From Colletes latitarsis (lineage: Eukaryota > Arthropoda > Insecta > Hymenoptera > Colletidae), in contig NW_027488384.1 in NCBI RefSeq assembly GCF_051014445.1, positions 620,001 through 684,000 on the forward strand: DNA of 64,000 nt, in the 5' to 3' direction. The notes under the pieces are model-generated. The model saw nothing but the letters and a program-made list of their open reading frames with translations. It was not told the origin of the DNA and ran no database searches. Shown here in pieces: positions 63,201 through 64,000 of this stretch. Position numbers and translations under genes: made by a program. Within the stretch, counting starts at the first letter, position 1. Each line of letters starts with the position of its first letter.

Positions 63201-64000
63201 GGTCTAGGTTAGGTCTGGGATTTCCTCTCGTCAGGCTCATACTTTCGCATATTTCTCATTCTTGTTGGCCAGATCCTGGGCTTCCACTGGATTGGATCAC
63301 GTAGTAATGTGGTGCCACACTGAAACATGCAATTAAACCTGGTCTTGATAAATATTTTAGAGGATTACGCTTGTTAGGTCTGGGTTTGGTCTAGGATTTG
63401 CCCTCGTCAGGCTCATACTTCCGCATTTTTCTCTTACTAGATGGCTAGATCCTGGGTTTTTTCTGGTTTCGATAACGTTGTAAAGTGTTACCACACTGAA
63501 ACAGTCGATTAAACCTGGTTTCGATCAATATTTTAGAGGATAACGCTTGTTATGTCTAGGTTAGGCCTGGGATTTGCCCTCATCAGACTCATCCTTTCGC
63601 ATACTTCACATACTTGATGGCAAGATCCAGGCCTTTTTCTGGATTGCATCACGTAGTAATGAAGTACAACACTGAAACAGTCAATTAAACCTGGTTTCCA
63701 TCAATATTTTAGAGGACAACGCAAGTTATGTCTCAGATAGGTCTGGGATTTGCCCTCATCAAGCTCATACTTTCGCGTTTTTCACATACTTGTTGAACAG
63801 ATCCTGGGTTTTTTCCGGTATGGATCACGTAGTAATGTGGTACCACACTGAAACATTCAATTAAACCTGGTCTTGATAAATATTTTAGAGGATAACGCAT
63901 GCTAGGTCTGGATTAGGTCTAGGATTTGCCCACATCAGGCTCATACTTTCGCATATTTCTCATACTTCATGGCTAGATCCTGGGCTTTTTCTGGATTGGA
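57201..64000 (+). repeat. Second domain, right end
   Basis: All satellite monomers up to the last base. 58991-60031 matches 49423-50463; 60600-60900 matches 56550-56850; 61060-61440 carries the ACTGCCACAGTC group again; 62805-63020 matches 52180-52395 (offset 10625). The array is cut by the window at about phase 130 of a monomer, so no edge or unique sequence is seen. Confidence 0.72.
57533..57708 (+). repeat. Full-length counterpart of the truncated monomer
   Basis: In the block matching 53.2-54.2 kb, the position of the truncated monomer holds a full 176-bp monomer. It shares the GGTATCGATC start and the ACATACATGTTGTCCTGATCC end, but its middle (GCATGTTATGTCTAGG, CAGACTCATCCTTTCGCATAC) matches a neighbouring class, such as 53096-53160. 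It is either the ancestral state or, more likely, a truncated copy repaired from a neighbour. Confidence 0.7.

Larger units (their letters stand above)
1..64000. repeat. 176-bp satellite array, head to tail, filling the window
   Basis: The whole window is a tandem array of one satellite monomer. A fixed landmark, AATATTTT or a close variant, recurs every 176 bp (for example 72, 248, 424, then 6032, 6208, 6384, 6560, then 63880 near the end). Monomers differ from one another by scattered substitutions and a few indels, and all point the same way. I saw no inverted monomer, no unrelated insertion and no unique flank, so the array extends past both ends. A 176-bp unit is close to nucleosome repeat length and typical in size for centromeric or pericentromeric satellites; that location is inferred from the family type, not shown. 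No open frame is credible as a gene. The lineage is not identifiable from sequence alone beyond a eukaryotic-type satellite. Confidence 0.98.

Noticed and set aside
1..64000. CRISPR-like array of repeats and spacers
   Set aside because: The variable parts between conserved parts are themselves homologous, the unit is 176 bp and contiguous, and there is no short repeat with unrelated spacers.

Overview
The window is one continuous tandem array of a eukaryotic-type satellite DNA. Every stretch I read from base 1 to base 64000 is a variant of a 176-bp monomer, always in the same orientation. There are about 365 monomers, and the monomer phase at the right end is explained by a small set of indels. 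I found no gene, tRNA, rRNA, transposable element, CRISPR array or unique flank. A homogeneous nucleosome-sized satellite with multimeric (higher-order) repeats is what centromeric or pericentromeric heterochromatin usually looks like. The species and the chromosomal position cannot be read from the sequence, and I do not recognise this satellite family.

Monomer anatomy (phase 1 is the G of GTTTCGATCA): an AT-rich AATATTTTAG segment at phases 10-20; an 11-bp direct duplication TTAGGTCTGGG x2 at 33-54; a conserved TCATACTTTCGC at 72-83; a class-specific cassette at about 84-130; a T5-T8 run near 116-121; the perfect 12-bp dyad TGTGGTACCACA at 143-154, which contains a KpnI site; and a second dyad AAACCTGGTTT across the monomer junction. 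The cassette and the state of the dyads define several monomer classes that recur in a fixed order.

Layout. 1-4660: a 19-monomer higher-order repeat (3321 bp) followed by a second copy that lacks five monomers. 4661-8485: mixed monomers related to the later blocks. 8486-35205: a strongly homogenised domain built from a long module L (8486-15120, 17449-24080, 25009-28650, plus fragments) alternating with a shorter module S (15121-17448, 24081-25008, 28651-31008, 32306-34352). L1 and L2 are 8959 bp (51 monomers) apart and each contains a 17-monomer (2991-bp) unit in tandem. 35206-41600: a more heterogeneous transition. 41601-64000: a second domain with its own duplications, including a 1.7-kb repeat, two separate 704-bp (four-monomer) tandem duplications, 120-bp truncated monomers, and blocks shared between 49-50 and 59-60 kb and between 53-54 and 57-58 kb.

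No genes work together here. The biology visible is repeat turnover: in-register unequal exchange, conversion-like patches, slippage in short internal repeats, and loss, gain or compensated change of hairpin-forming dyads. The most interesting signals are a dyad variant with two symmetric compensating substitutions (five copies), a truncated monomer that seems to have been copied as a unit to a new place, and a separate perfect dyad confined to one monomer class. I saw no new gene system. All divergence and boundary statements come from reading by eye, with block edges good to a few tens of bases.
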